From: a virus
IMG/VR virus record: IMGVR_UViG_3300049027_000140
Span: 34,116-98,115 of that record
Length of the DNA stretch: 64,000 nucleotides
Reading direction: 5' to 3' (one strand)
Below the pieces are notes generated by a model. That model was not told where the DNA came from, did no database searches, and worked only from the letters and a program-made list of their open reading frames with translations. Shown one piece after another: positions 38,303-47,026 of this stretch (the first letter of the stretch is position 1; each line of letters starts with the position of its first letter). A program made the translations under genes and the position numbers.

Positions 38303-39810
38303 GTGGTCTGTTTCAGGATCGCCAGGTCGGACAGCGACATCAGGTACGACTCCACGCCCGGCGTGCCGACGGTCGTCACGTGCGGGATCTCAGGCGATGT
38401 GAGCTCCACGTCGGACACGGCCGAGATCGAGAAGATGGGGGAGATGAGCCGGTTCGTGATCTCGTTCGGCCACTCGGCGCTCGTCTCCGGCTGCCGCTTC
38501 TGCCGCCGGCCGGAGTCGTAGAACGTCGACACCTGCTCGCCTGGCCCGAGGCGGTCGAACTGCGACACCACGGAAGCGGCCACGAGGTTCGACGACCCGC
38601 TCCACGGAGAGGCCATCTGCTCGGCGACGGGCACGAAGCTCGTGTCGCTCACGTTGTTGGTCGTGTCGCAGGTGATGGCCCAGCGCGTCTCGGAGCCGAC
38701 GACCGAGGCGGACACGGTGCGGATCCGCTTCCGGACGAAGCGCCCACTGGCCGCGTTGTAGAAGGCGATCGTCTGCCCAACGGCCGGCGCCGGAGGCGAG
38801 ACCGCCGTGGTGTAGAGCCTGAAGGTCGTCGCCGTCGGCGTCGCGCTGGAGGACACGCGCACCGGGTCCGAGAGCGGCGGCGGCCACGGGGAGGTGTCGA
38901 CGAAGCCCGCGGCGGTGGGAGCCCACTTCACCTCGAGGGCCACGCTCACCGGATCGTCGAGTAGCGCGCAGACGAAGATGCCGTCGTCGGCCGGGAACAG
39001 CGCCTTGAGCCGCGCCTCGACGATCGCGAGCTGCGCGTCGTTCGGGATGCGCGAGCCACCCGGGCGCGCCGGCCGGAGCGTGAAGGCGATCCCGGTCGTG
39101 CCCGGACCGCGGATCGCCGGGTAGGTGAAGACCTGCTGGACGGCGAGCCCGGGCGTCTTTCGGACGGCCTCCTGGTACTCGGCGTCGTTGCCGCTGGCGG
39201 GGGGCTCTGCCCGGCGCCGTCGTAGCTCCTCGCGGTACTCCTCCGGGGTCTGCCGAGCGTGGCCACCGGTGAGCCCGGTGCCGTCCCCCGCCTCGAAGAC
39301 GGTCGCGGTCGGGTAGATGCCCTCTGGCGGGTTCGGGAGCTCGAGCACCTCGCCGGGACCGAGGTTCGTCTCGGCGCCGGTGTCGATGCCGATCACCGGC
39401 ACGAGGTCGCCATCGACGTAGGTGTCGGCGACCGCGCACTGGAACCGGAGCCGCGACGTCTTGTGCCTGAAGACGACGCCCTCGTCGATGTAACCGCCGC
39501 CCGTGGAGGCTCCGATCACGGCGTACCCGCTCGCGCCGGTCGCCTCGCCCCACTCCACCCGGATGGCGGCGCCGCGCCGCTCCAGCCACTCGCCCGAGCT
39601 GAACTCGTCCGTGGTGCCGTTGGCGATGACCTGGGCGTTGTGCCCGACCACCACGAGCTGGTCGGCGAGCGTCGACGCGTCGTTGTCTGGCTGCGTCCCC
39701 GGGCCCGTCTCTGCGTTCGGGTCGACGAGCCGGTAGTCGCGGAGGTAGTTCTGACGGTGCTGCTCGCGCGTGAAGAGGAGCAGTTCGCCGGGGAGTGAGT
39801 CTGTCGCCAT
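38299..39810 (-). CDS. Baseplate J-like protein (Mu gp47 / P2 gpJ)
   Basis: Main wedge protein of contractile baseplates. Recognised by the central region about 195-330: HARQTPEEYREELRRRRAEPPASGNDAEY, VQQVFTYPAIRGPGTTGIAF and a strand-rich segment with LLDDPVSVALEV, all typical of the family. The 503 residues are longer than Mu gp47, with extra domains at the C-terminus (about 345-480). It lies between the gp46-like and gp48-like genes, as expected. Confidence 0.88.
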   Translation of the reverse strand: MATDSLPGELLLFTREQHRQNYLRDYRLVDPNAETGPGTQPDNDASTLADQLVVVGHNAQVIANGTTDEFSSGEWLERRGAAIRVEWGEATGASGYAVIGASTGGGYIDEGVVFRHKTSRLRFQCAVADTYVDGDLVPVIGIDTGAETNLGPGEVLELPNPPEGIYPTATVFEAGDGTGLTGGHARQTPEEYREELRRRRAEPPASGNDAEYQEAVRKTPGLAVQQVFTYPAIRGPGTTGIAFTLRPARPGGSRIPNDAQLAIVEARLKALFPADDGIFVCALLDDPVSVALEVKWAPTAAGFVDTSPWPPPLSDPVRVSSSATPTATTFRLYTTAVSPPAPAVGQTIAFYNAASGRFVRKRIRTVSASVVGSETRWAITCDTTNNVSDTSFVPVAEQMASPWSGSSNLVAASVVSQFDRLGPGEQVSTFYDSGRRQKRQPETSAEWPNEITNRLISPIFSISAVSDVELTSPEIPHVTTVGTPGVESYLMSLSDLAILKQTT

Positions 39811-40265
39811 CAGGCTCTCAGCTGGACCTCGCGCGGCTTCTCGTCGCGCAGGAGCAGGTTCACGTAGAAGACGGTCACCAGCAGCTTCCCGCGCGCCGGC
39901 ATCTGGACATCGACCCGCACGAGTTCGATCTCGCGAGCGTCGATCATCTGGGAGAGCGCGAGTCGCACCGCGTCCTCGGCTCCCGTCTGGAGCTTCAGCC
40001 GGCTGCCGCGCGTGAGGCTGCGCAGGCGCGAGCCCAGCGTCGGGACGGCCGAGACGTCGCGCTCCTCGATGACGAGGGCCAGCGCGACCTTCTGGTCGAC
40101 CCAGTGGAGGGTCTTGTACTGGCCGTTGGCGTCGAGCACGTAGTCGCGCCGGGCGCCGTCGTAGAGGATGGCCCCGGTGGCGCGCCGCTGCGCCGCCGGC
40201 CCAGGGTCGGCCACGGCGTCATGGCCGGCCGGGCTGTCCCCCGCCGGGTCGTCTCCAGCGCCCAT
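39810..40265 (-). CDS. Mu gp46 / gp25-like baseplate wedge protein, 151 aa
   Basis: ATG 40265 overlaps the spike gene upstream. TGAILYDGARRDYVLD, a middle LALVIEERDVSAVPTLGSRL and a last strand LLVTVFYVNLLL follow the gp25-like fold that joins sheath and baseplate. The order spike, gp46-like, J-like matches Mu. Confidence 0.8.
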   Translation of the reverse strand: MGAGDDPAGDSPAGHDAVADPGPAAQRRATGAILYDGARRDYVLDANGQYKTLHWVDQKVALALVIEERDVSAVPTLGSRLRSLTRGSRLKLQTGAEDAVRLALSQMIDAREIELVRVDVQMPARGKLLVTVFYVNLLLRDEKPREVQLRA

Positions 40266-40828
40266 CAGGCCGCCCGCGTGGTGGTGGTGGTGACGCTCTC
40301 CGGGGGGTCGACCTCGATCGGACCCCCCGGGGCCAGGGCGAGCTTCGGCAGGAGCTTCGCCATGATCCACGTGATCAGGTCCTGGTTGACCAGCGTCTTC
40401 GCGCCGGCGCCGCCGAGTTCGATGCTCGCGTCGTCCACGACCACGGTGTTGCCGCCGACCTTGAGCGTCCACGAGCCGTCGTCCCCGTCGAACAGCGCGT
40501 AGGCCACGTCCGTGCCCGTGTCGGCGTACTGCATCGAGCCGCCGCGCTTCACCTCAGGGAGCCGCCCGGCAACCCGTGGGTCGCTCAGCACGAGCGCGTG
40601 GCGCTGGTTGCCCTCGTAGCCGTAAAGCACCGTCGGGCCGAGCCGCGCGGCGCCCTCCGGGTCCACGTCCGGGTCGCGCGGCCGACCGAGGAATCCGGCC
40701 GGGTGGTACGTCTCGACAGGCTGGGAGCCGCCGGACCCGAACTCCGAGATCTGCACGCGGTAGAAGCCATCGGGGTCGCGCACGGTGTACGCGCACATCC
40801 CGAGGTCGAACGCGATCGCGCCGGTCAT
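40265..40828 (-). CDS. Mu gp45 / gpV-like baseplate spike protein, 187 aa
   Basis: Central membrane-piercing spike of contractile tails. A beta-barrel region (FYRVQISEFGSGGSQPVETY, TVLYGYEGNQRHALVLSDPR) is followed by a beta-helical segment (GSWTLKVGGNTVVVDDASIEL) and a Thr-rich end (VTTTTTRAA). This layout is that of gp45-like spikes, which pierce the outer membrane. Context with hub and wedge genes supports the call. Confidence 0.82.
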   Translation of the reverse strand: MTGAIAFDLGMCAYTVRDPDGFYRVQISEFGSGGSQPVETYHPAGFLGRPRDPDVDPEGAARLGPTVLYGYEGNQRHALVLSDPRVAGRLPEVKRGGSMQYADTGTDVAYALFDGDDGSWTLKVGGNTVVVDDASIELGGAGAKTLVNQDLITWIMAKLLPKLALAPGGPIEVDPPESVTTTTTRAA

Positions 40829-41976
40829 TCGCTGTCTCCGCCGAACACGAGGTCTTCTGGTCGCATCAGGTTGATCACGGTGTCAGTCTGCGGCCCGCGC
40901 GAGAACTCGACCGACTCAACCCAGAACGACCCCTGCACGCCGAGGTCGTAATCGTCCACCTCGACGACGGTATCGACGGCCCAGACGATGCGTTCGCGCC
41001 CGCCGAGTCGCTGCGTGGTGTGGCCGGCGAGCGTGTAGCTCAGGGACCATCCAGAGCGCCGCGCCTCCGCGACCTTCCGCCGGGCGATCGTGTCCGCCTG
41101 CCCTGGCGTCGAGCACTTCGGGTCTCGGATCACGAGCGGCCGGTTGATGCCCCACCGGACGAGCTCCTCGTCGGGGCACTCGCCGGTGAAGTTCTGCCGC
41201 CCATCCTTGCCTCCGCCGCCGCGCCCGTGAATGACGCAGCGGGAGTAGCGGCCAGAACTCCCGTTGCGGTAGCGGAAGCTCTTGACGTTGCCGGCGCGGT
41301 TCGACTCGCCGCGGCCCCGCACGATGCGCGCCACCGGCCGCTGGGAGGCGTTCGGCGCGGTGATAATCACCTCCCCCTTGGCGCCGGCCAGCATGAACAG
41401 CCCCGCGCGATCAAACTGGTCGCGCAAGAACTTGAACCACGAATCGCCCGCCTTCGCCTGGAACGGCCGGTCCTTCGACGCGGTGGTCTTCATGCCGGAC
41501 GAATCGACCGGCAGGTCCGACTGGATGACCTCGCCGCCGACCTGGATCGTGCGATTCCGCTCGTTCGTGTAGGCGATCGCGGTCTCCGGCCCGATGACCT
41601 CGGCCACGATGTCTCGTGCCAGCTCGGCGAAGGTGCCGTTGGTGAAGCTGCGGTCCGCCTCGATGCGGGAGTCCACTAGCGCAGCCAGCAGGTCGCGCCC
41701 GGAGAGGCTCACGGACGAGCCGTTCGCGTCGCCGTTGGCATCCTGGTCGTCCACGCGCCCGGTCTGCTGTAGGACGTTGCCGATCGACAACGTGTAAGGC
41801 GTGCCCGGCTGGAAGCGTTGAAGAAGCTCGCGGACCGCGCCGGCGTGCCCGATGCGCAGAGACCACGTGGACGGCTGCGTGAGGAAGCTCTGCCGGACCG
41901 TGTACGTCTCGACGACGAGCGCCTCCGCTCCGCCGAGTGTGATGCGCACGCGGTCGTCGATGCTGCCTGTGGCCAT
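40825..41976 (-). CDS. Mu gp44 / gpD-like baseplate hub protein, 383 aa
   Basis: Trimeric hub that connects tail tube and spike. ATG 41976 overlaps the gp43-like gene; the longer frame is spurious. The beta-domain opening (VRITLGGAEALVVETYTVRQ, STWSLRIGHAGAV), GRDLLAALVDSRIE and a C-terminal HTTQRLGGRERIVWAVDTVV with FWVESVEFSRG are characteristic. Position between gp43-like and gp45-like genes agrees with Mu. Confidence 0.85.
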   Translation of the reverse strand: MATGSIDDRVRITLGGAEALVVETYTVRQSFLTQPSTWSLRIGHAGAVRELLQRFQPGTPYTLSIGNVLQQTGRVDDQDANGDANGSSVSLSGRDLLAALVDSRIEADRSFTNGTFAELARDIVAEVIGPETAIAYTNERNRTIQVGGEVIQSDLPVDSSGMKTTASKDRPFQAKAGDSWFKFLRDQFDRAGLFMLAGAKGEVIITAPNASQRPVARIVRGRGESNRAGNVKSFRYRNGSSGRYSRCVIHGRGGGGKDGRQNFTGECPDEELVRWGINRPLVIRDPKCSTPGQADTIARRKVAEARRSGWSLSYTLAGHTTQRLGGRERIVWAVDTVVEVDDYDLGVQGSFWVESVEFSRGPQTDTVINLMRPEDLVFGGDSE

Positions 41977-42968
41977 CAGGCTGCGGCCCTGGGCTCCGGG
42001 CGGTACATCCGCAGCGCGGACTCGCGCGGGATGTTGAATGGGTCGCGGAGCGCGTTCAGGCGCAGAATCTCGACCGCGCGCGACTGGTCGCCGTACACGG
42101 CCCGCGAGACGTCGTGGACGCTCATCCGGTCGAGCGGCGTAACGTAGAGGATCACGCGCTCGCGCTTCCGCTCGATGTCGCGGCGCCGGTCGTCGGCCGC
42201 CGCCCAAGCGGCCAGCGTCGCCTGCCGGAGGCGAGCGTTTCGCGCGTCCTGCATCGGAGCGCGGCTCGCCACCTCCTTGGACAGCGAGATGATGCGTTGG
42301 ATCTTCAGGTCGAGCTGCGTGTTGTAAAAGTCGGCCTGGTCGTCGATGGCCAGCAGCGCGTTGAAGGCGTCGTCCAGCGCGCCGAGCAGGTCCAGCACGT
42401 CCTGCTTCGCTGCGTCCGGCGGCGGGACGTTGGGGGCCAGGAGCGGGTCCGTCGGCGGCGCCTCGAGGATGACCTGGCCCGGCGGCGTCTGCCGGTACCG
42501 CTCCGTCACGTAGGCGAGCCGCTGCTGGGCCTGCTCCACGGCGGCGGGAGCGGTCACGTCGAGGAGGCCGTTCAGGAAGAGGGTGTCGACGTACTCGCGG
42601 AACGTGAACTCGACGGTCACCCCACTGCGCTGGCGCGCCGTCATGGTCTCGGGCCAGTTCACCGCGTAGGCGGTCAACATTCCGAGCGTGGGGACCACGA
42701 GTTCCTCAGGCTTCCCGGCCTCGCAGATGTTTCGAAGGCGGTTCCACCGGCGCGGGTAGAGGTCCGCGGGCCACCCGAGAAGGGTATTGTGGAACTTCGC
42801 CCGCATCCTGAAGCTGTAGAGCTTCCGACCGAGGAGCTCGGGGGCACCTCCTGGCGCGTGCGGGTACTCGTGCACGTGGTCGCGCAGGCCACCGTCGATG
42901 CTGACCTCCTCGACGGGGAACTCGAGGCCCGCGAACGAGGCGCGCTTGAGGCGGTCGAAGGCAGCCAT
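41976..42968 (-). CDS. Mu gp43-like (DNA circularisation N-type) tail protein with LysM-like end, 330 aa
   Basis: The first 110 residues match the DNA_circ_N family: DRLKRASFAGLEFPVEEVS, RDHVHEYPHAPGGAPELLG, and strands with FRMRAKFHN and LVVPTLGMLTAYAVNW. The middle is helical. Residues about 275-325 resemble a LysM-like motif (MSVHDVSRAVYGDQSRAVE, ILRLNALRDPFNIP), known in gp43/gp53-type tail proteins. Despite the family name it is a tail-initiator component. Confidence 0.82.
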   Translation of the reverse strand: MAAFDRLKRASFAGLEFPVEEVSIDGGLRDHVHEYPHAPGGAPELLGRKLYSFRMRAKFHNTLLGWPADLYPRRWNRLRNICEAGKPEELVVPTLGMLTAYAVNWPETMTARQRSGVTVEFTFREYVDTLFLNGLLDVTAPAAVEQAQQRLAYVTERYRQTPPGQVILEAPPTDPLLAPNVPPPDAAKQDVLDLLGALDDAFNALLAIDDQADFYNTQLDLKIQRIISLSKEVASRAPMQDARNARLRQATLAAWAAADDRRRDIERKRERVILYVTPLDRMSVHDVSRAVYGDQSRAVEILRLNALRDPFNIPRESALRMYRPEPRAAA

Positions 42969-45439
42969 CAGGGAGTCGGAAAGCCGATGTAGTCGCCGGA
43001 CATGTCGACGCGCGGACCGGTTGGCTGCGGGCGCGCGGCCTCGGCGATGTTCATCACGTTGACGTTGAGCGTGCCGTTTGCGAGGCGGTTCAGGACTTCA
43101 TTGTTGCGCTCGAGTTGCGCGACCATCTCCTCGAGCTGCGCCTTGTCGCTCTCCATCTGCGACTGCGCGTCGAGGCTGGTGCCGACCGACCCGCCGGAGA
43201 TGTAGTTGGCGATCGCGGAGATGCCGCGGCCGATCGTGCCTTGCGTGAGCGAGGTGGTGAAGACCCCCGTCTCCGCGTCCTTCGCCGCTTCGATGCGTGC
43301 GGCGAGCTTCTCCTGCTGCGCCTGGAGCTCCTTGATGGCTGCGGGGTCGGCCTGACCGAGCGCGGCCATGCCCTCTACGCCGCCCATCACGCCCTTGGCC
43401 ATGTCGACCGGGCCTCCCAGCTTGCCCGCGGTGGCCACGGCGTTGGCGCGCGCGACGGCGGCGCCGGTGAGCGCGTCCTGCGTCTTCGACGTCGCCTCGT
43501 CCTTCGAGTTCATCACCCTGTCGATCACAAGCTCGCCGACCTGCTCGATGGTCACGGCAGTGGCTGCGATCGCGAGCGCTGCTCCAGCAGCACCGATGGC
43601 GCCGCCGGGGCCGAGGAACTTGCCTCCCTTGCCGGGCTGCCCGCCAGCGGCAGCGGGAACGAGCACAGAGCCAGCGCCGCCTGCCGCAGCGCCACCGGCC
43701 GTGAACCCGGTCTTGATCGCGCTCTCGATGCCTGCGCGGATCGTCGCCTCACCAGCGGCCCGGATGATGCTCACTCCGAGCACCGCAAACGCTGCCTTGA
43801 GCGGGTTGTCGGACACCCATACGGCCAGCTTCCCCAGTGCATCGACCGCGTCGATGGCGACCGGTCCGAGCCTCTCCAGCTTCGGCAGTACCTCTTCCGT
43901 GAACCGCCCGCCCGCGCTGGCGACCGCGTTGTTGAAGAGCTGGACCCGCGCCTCGCTGCCGGCCATCGACCGGTTGAACGACTCGGTGATCTCGCCCTGG
44001 GCCATGGCGATCTTCTTGAACTTGTCGAACTCCGCACGAACCGCGGCGAGCCCGGCGTCCCCGCCGCCCGCCTGCCGGTACGTGTTTGCGAAGCCTTCAA
44101 CGGCGCGGGCGCCCTGCACGTTGGCGAAGATCTTCTTGAACGCCGCGGGGTCACCTTTCGTGGCCTCCAGCGACTTGAGGATGATCTCCTCGGGGTTCTT
44201 GAACATCCCCGTCTTCTCGTTGTAGACCTTCTCCCCGGTCGCAGCCTCGAAGGCCTCCATGCGCGCCGGCGTGCGGAGGGTGTTCACGAACGACGCGACG
44301 CTCGTGGCGGCCTGCGTGGCGCTGGCGGAACCGCCCTTCGCGCGGCTCATCTGCACGAGCGCGCCCATCATTGTCAGGTTCTCCATCGGGTCGCCCTCGA
44401 AGGCGGTCGCCGACGTGCCGAGCTTGGCCATCTGCGTGGCGAGGTTCTTGATCTCGACCGCGCCGATCTTCCCCTGGCCCGCGATCACCTTCATGATCGC
44501 GCTGACCTTGCCGCCCTTGTTGTCGGTATCGCCGAGTGCGTTCGCGACGTCGCCGGCGGCATCCACCATGTCCTCGAGCTCTGCGCCCGTGGCGCGCGCG
44601 AGCTGGGCCATGTCCTTAAGCGAGTCGCGTCCGGCCTGGAGGTCGCCGGTCTTGGCCACGAACGCCTGGAGGCCCTGGAGGACCTTCGCGGGGTCGAACG
44701 CGGCGAAGTTGGCGACCTCGGTCGCCTGCGACATGAGGGCGCGCGGGTCCTGTCGGACGCCCGCCGGCCCCGTCGCGCCCGGCATGAAGCCGGCGTTCGA
44801 CAGGTCCGTGGCGCGCTTCTCGAGTTCGACGGCGCCGCCTACGATCGAGCCGATGTCCGTCTTGACGCCGGCGCCGCGGGCGATGTCCTGCGCCACCTGG
44901 GAGCCCGCGCGGACCATCCCGCCGACGTGGTGGATCGCGCGGTAGCTGGTGCGCCGCCCGAAGCTCTCCTGCTCTCGGTCCTCACGGGCGGCCGCGTGCG
45001 CCTGCTGACGCTCGAACCGGCGCCGGAAGGCCATCGCCGCGCGCCGGGCCCGCAGTTCCTCGTTCGCCGACCTGATGGCCTCGCGCTCTGCGTTCCTGGC
45101 CGCCTGCGCCGCCTCGGCGTCCGCCTTCCGCTGCGCGGCCGCGTTGCGCTCGATCCCGCGGCGCTCCTCTTCCTGGGCCGCGCGCTTGATGCGGGCGATT
45201 CGGTGGACCTCTGCGGCCTGGCGGGAGAGCTCTCGCTGGGCGACACGAGCGGCGCGCGCAGCCTCGTCCGACTCGCGCTTCGGTCCGCCGGCGCCGCCAC
45301 CTCCGCCGCCACCGCGGAGCGGCTTGCCGAGTTCTGCTTCGATCTGCCGGCGCGCGATCTTCGCGCCCTCCACGAAGGGCCGGTACAGCCCCGCGACGTT
45401 CGCGTCGAGCGCGGCGCCTACGCGAATGCGAATGTCCAA
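42968..45439 (-). CDS. Tail tape measure protein, 823 aa
   Basis: Sets tail length and is ejected before the DNA. The first 150 residues are charged coiled coil (AARVAQRELSRQAAEVHRIA). About 225-450 is the phage minor tail core with ATGAELEDMVDAAGDVANAL and MENLTMMGALVQMSRAKGG. Hydrophobic Gly/Ala helices at about 555-650 (VLGVSIIRAAG, GAIGAAGAALAIAATAVT) could insert into the host membrane. At about 1.5 angstrom per residue the tail would be near 120 nm, which is inference. It follows the two chaperone genes. Confidence 0.92.
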   Translation of the reverse strand: MDIRIRVGAALDANVAGLYRPFVEGAKIARRQIEAELGKPLRGGGGGGGAGGPKRESDEAARAARVAQRELSRQAAEVHRIARIKRAAQEEERRGIERNAAAQRKADAEAAQAARNAEREAIRSANEELRARRAAMAFRRRFERQQAHAAAREDREQESFGRRTSYRAIHHVGGMVRAGSQVAQDIARGAGVKTDIGSIVGGAVELEKRATDLSNAGFMPGATGPAGVRQDPRALMSQATEVANFAAFDPAKVLQGLQAFVAKTGDLQAGRDSLKDMAQLARATGAELEDMVDAAGDVANALGDTDNKGGKVSAIMKVIAGQGKIGAVEIKNLATQMAKLGTSATAFEGDPMENLTMMGALVQMSRAKGGSASATQAATSVASFVNTLRTPARMEAFEAATGEKVYNEKTGMFKNPEEIILKSLEATKGDPAAFKKIFANVQGARAVEGFANTYRQAGGGDAGLAAVRAEFDKFKKIAMAQGEITESFNRSMAGSEARVQLFNNAVASAGGRFTEEVLPKLERLGPVAIDAVDALGKLAVWVSDNPLKAAFAVLGVSIIRAAGEATIRAGIESAIKTGFTAGGAAAGGAGSVLVPAAAGGQPGKGGKFLGPGGAIGAAGAALAIAATAVTIEQVGELVIDRVMNSKDEATSKTQDALTGAAVARANAVATAGKLGGPVDMAKGVMGGVEGMAALGQADPAAIKELQAQQEKLAARIEAAKDAETGVFTTSLTQGTIGRGISAIANYISGGSVGTSLDAQSQMESDKAQLEEMVAQLERNNEVLNRLANGTLNVNVMNIAEAARPQPTGPRVDMSGDYIGFPTP

Positions 45440-45445
45440 GGCGGA

Positions 45446-46057
45446 TTATTCCTGCGTCGTCTCGTCGTCGTCCGCCGCTTCGTCCGTATCAGCGACGCGC
45501 GCGCGCCCGGCGCCGATGCGGTCCAGCACGACAACGAGCAGCCGTCGCGTTCCGCGCTGCTCCGCCTCGCTCATGCCCACGAACGGCGCGTCGCTCTCCA
45601 GGATCGCTGCGAGGTCGAGGAGTTCGTCGTCGGAGATCGGCTTGTAGAGCGGCGAGGTCTCGAGGTCGAAGACCTCGATCTCGAAGGCGAGGAGCTTCAC
45701 GCCCTCGGTCGACAGCGCCATCCGCACGGTATCCTCGGCGGCCCGGAACCACGGCTTGCGCTGGTCGTCCGGCTGGCAGGTCGTGCGCGCGATACGGTGC
45801 CTCAAAAGCGCGTCGTTGAAGCAGTCGACCGCCTCCGGGGTGTTCCACCGGTCGCCGTAGCGCGCGAACACGAACCGCGCCGACTCGTCCCGCGCGGCCT
45901 GAATGTCCTCGTCGGGCACAATGCGCAGGCCCATCTCGACGGGCTGCTCGGGGCGCTCCGGCCACTCCCACGAGAAGGCCTCGGGCGGGACCGTGATGAC
46001 CTTCGGCGGCCGGTGCTTCTCGGCGTCGTCCGGCTGATGCGCGGCAAACGTCGACAT
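45446..46057 (-). CDS. Second tail assembly chaperone-like protein, 203 aa
   Basis: Acidic and helical with a variable acidic end (VADTDEAADDDETTQE). The context between the first chaperone-like gene and the tape measure gene is where phages encode chaperones that wrap the tape measure. It starts at an ATG sharing one base with the upstream stop. Its frame is -1 relative to the upstream gene, but the -1 product of that gene ends at 46061, just before this start, so it is not a direct fusion. Confidence 0.65.
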   Translation of the reverse strand: MSTFAAHQPDDAEKHRPPKVITVPPEAFSWEWPERPEQPVEMGLRIVPDEDIQAARDESARFVFARYGDRWNTPEAVDCFNDALLRHRIARTTCQPDDQRKPWFRAAEDTVRMALSTEGVKLLAFEIEVFDLETSPLYKPISDDELLDLAAILESDAPFVGMSEAEQRGTRRLLVVVLDRIGAGRARVADTDEAADDDETTQE

Positions 46058-46644
46058 CAGCTATTCAACGGCTTTGCGGCGGAGCTCGTAGTTGTATCGG
46101 AGCCCCATCCAGAGTGCGACTTGAGCTCGAGTGAGCTCATGCACTGGGCGGCAGTAGTACGCATGAAGATCCACCGCAAACCTGGCCGCATCCTCAAGAA
46201 AGGGCGCTCGTCCTCGGACGTGGCCACCTCCACGACCTTCGCGACGAACTCGTCGCCCGTGAGGGTGAGCTGCTGCGGGGCGCAGCGGTCCTGCCAGATC
46301 TGCTGCGCCTCGAAGAGGTAGGCGATGCGGTCGCGGTCGAGCCCCAGCCGGATCTCCTCCTCGCTGGAGAAGAACGGCACCGGCGCCTCGTCAGGCGATT
46401 CAGGGTCGCTGTACGAGAGGAGGATCGTGAAGCGGGCGAAGGCGCGGTCGTAGAGGGTGTTGCCGGGCTTCGGGTCCTCCACGCCGAGCTTCTTCGCGTG
46501 CTCACGCGCGAGCCGGTCGATCTCCTCGTCCTCGTCGTCGAGGAGCGCGCGCACGGCCACATTGGTGACCTCGCCGCTGGCGAGCGGCAGGTCAACCGGG
46601 TGCCGCCCCCGCGTCCCTCTCGCGATATCTCGAAACCTCGGCAT
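46057..46644 (-). CDS. Tail assembly chaperone (gpG/Mu gp41-like) with -1 slippery site
   Basis: ATG 46644; 195 residues in the zero frame. The first 145 residues are typical of Mu-like tail chaperones (PGNTLYDRAFARFTILL, FVAKVVEVATSEDERPF). The minus strand reads C-CCT-TTC at 46204-46198, the X-XXY-YYZ heptamer for -1 frameshifting. The zero frame ends at 46057 with RPGLRWIFMRTTAAQ. The -1 frame stays open to 46061 with ARFAVDLHAYYCRPV and ALWMGLRYNYEL. Third-position GC drops in both frames here, so dual coding is possible. Confidence 0.8.
   Translation of the reverse strand: MPRFRDIARGTRGRHPVDLPLASGEVTNVAVRALLDDEDEEIDRLAREHAKKLGVEDPKPGNTLYDRAFARFTILLSYSDPESPDEAPVPFFSSEEEIRLGLDRDRIAYLFEAQQIWQDRCAPQQLTLTGDEFVAKVVEVATSEDERPFLRMRPGLRWIFMRTTAAQCMSSLELKSHSGWGSDTTTSSAAKPLNS
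46061..46204 (-). other. Predicted -1 frameshift product tail of the chaperone gene
   Basis: Starting at the slippery heptamer (46204-46198), the -1 frame encodes about 45 further residues and stops at TAG 46063-46061. The tail reads as a normal helical protein (VHELTRAQVALWMGLRYNYE). No ATG in this frame lies close enough upstream for an independent gene. Confidence 0.55.
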
Positions 46645-47018
46645 CAGGCGAACTCGGGCTCGCCGCCCTCGGCGGTGAACGCGCCCTTCACCGTGCCGGC
46701 GCGGGAGTCGAAGTTGTACGAGCGGCTCATGATGCGCATCGTCAGGAGTTCGGCGCGGCCGTCGATGATGACGGCGACCTGTGCGTACTCCTTGTTCTTG
46801 ATGATGTTGCTGAAGGTAATCTCGTGGCCCACGGCTGGCACGACCGTGTTGAAGGTGAGCCGCGTGATCCCGGCGCCGTCCGAGTGGCCCATCCAGCCCT
46901 CGGAGCCGAACTGCGCCTCGTCGCCGGAGTTGTGCTCGTACGTGCCGCTCTCGATCTCCGCGACCTTGCGGCTGTTGATGTAGACCGAGGCGTTCCTGAA
47001 CGTCTTGGGGGCTGCCAT
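46644..47018 (-). CDS. Tail tube protein (Mu gp40 position), 124 aa
   Basis: Forms the inner tube of the contractile tail. Strands TFRNASVYINSRKVAEIESG, GHEITFSNIIKNKEYAQVAV and LTMRIMSRSYNFDS, plus one small helix, give the tube fold, and SGDEAQFGSEGW fits the tube-to-tube loop. Mu-type tube proteins are 110-130 residues. It follows the sheath gene directly. Confidence 0.85.
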   Translation of the reverse strand: MAAPKTFRNASVYINSRKVAEIESGTYEHNSGDEAQFGSEGWMGHSDGAGITRLTFNTVVPAVGHEITFSNIIKNKEYAQVAVIIDGRAELLTMRIMSRSYNFDSRAGTVKGAFTAEGGEPEFA

Positions 47019-47026
47019 GGGCTACC

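Noticed and set aside
43115-46321. Rightward open frame of more than 1000 codons opposite the tape measure and chaperone genes
   Set aside because: It mirrors well-supported genes on the other strand, is Arg/Leu/His-rich without domains, and is a known artefact of GC-rich coding DNA.
45446-46644. Direct frameshift fusion of the two chaperone-like genes
   Set aside because: The -1 frame reached from the slippery site stops at 46061, before the second gene starts at 46057, so no continuous fusion product is possible.
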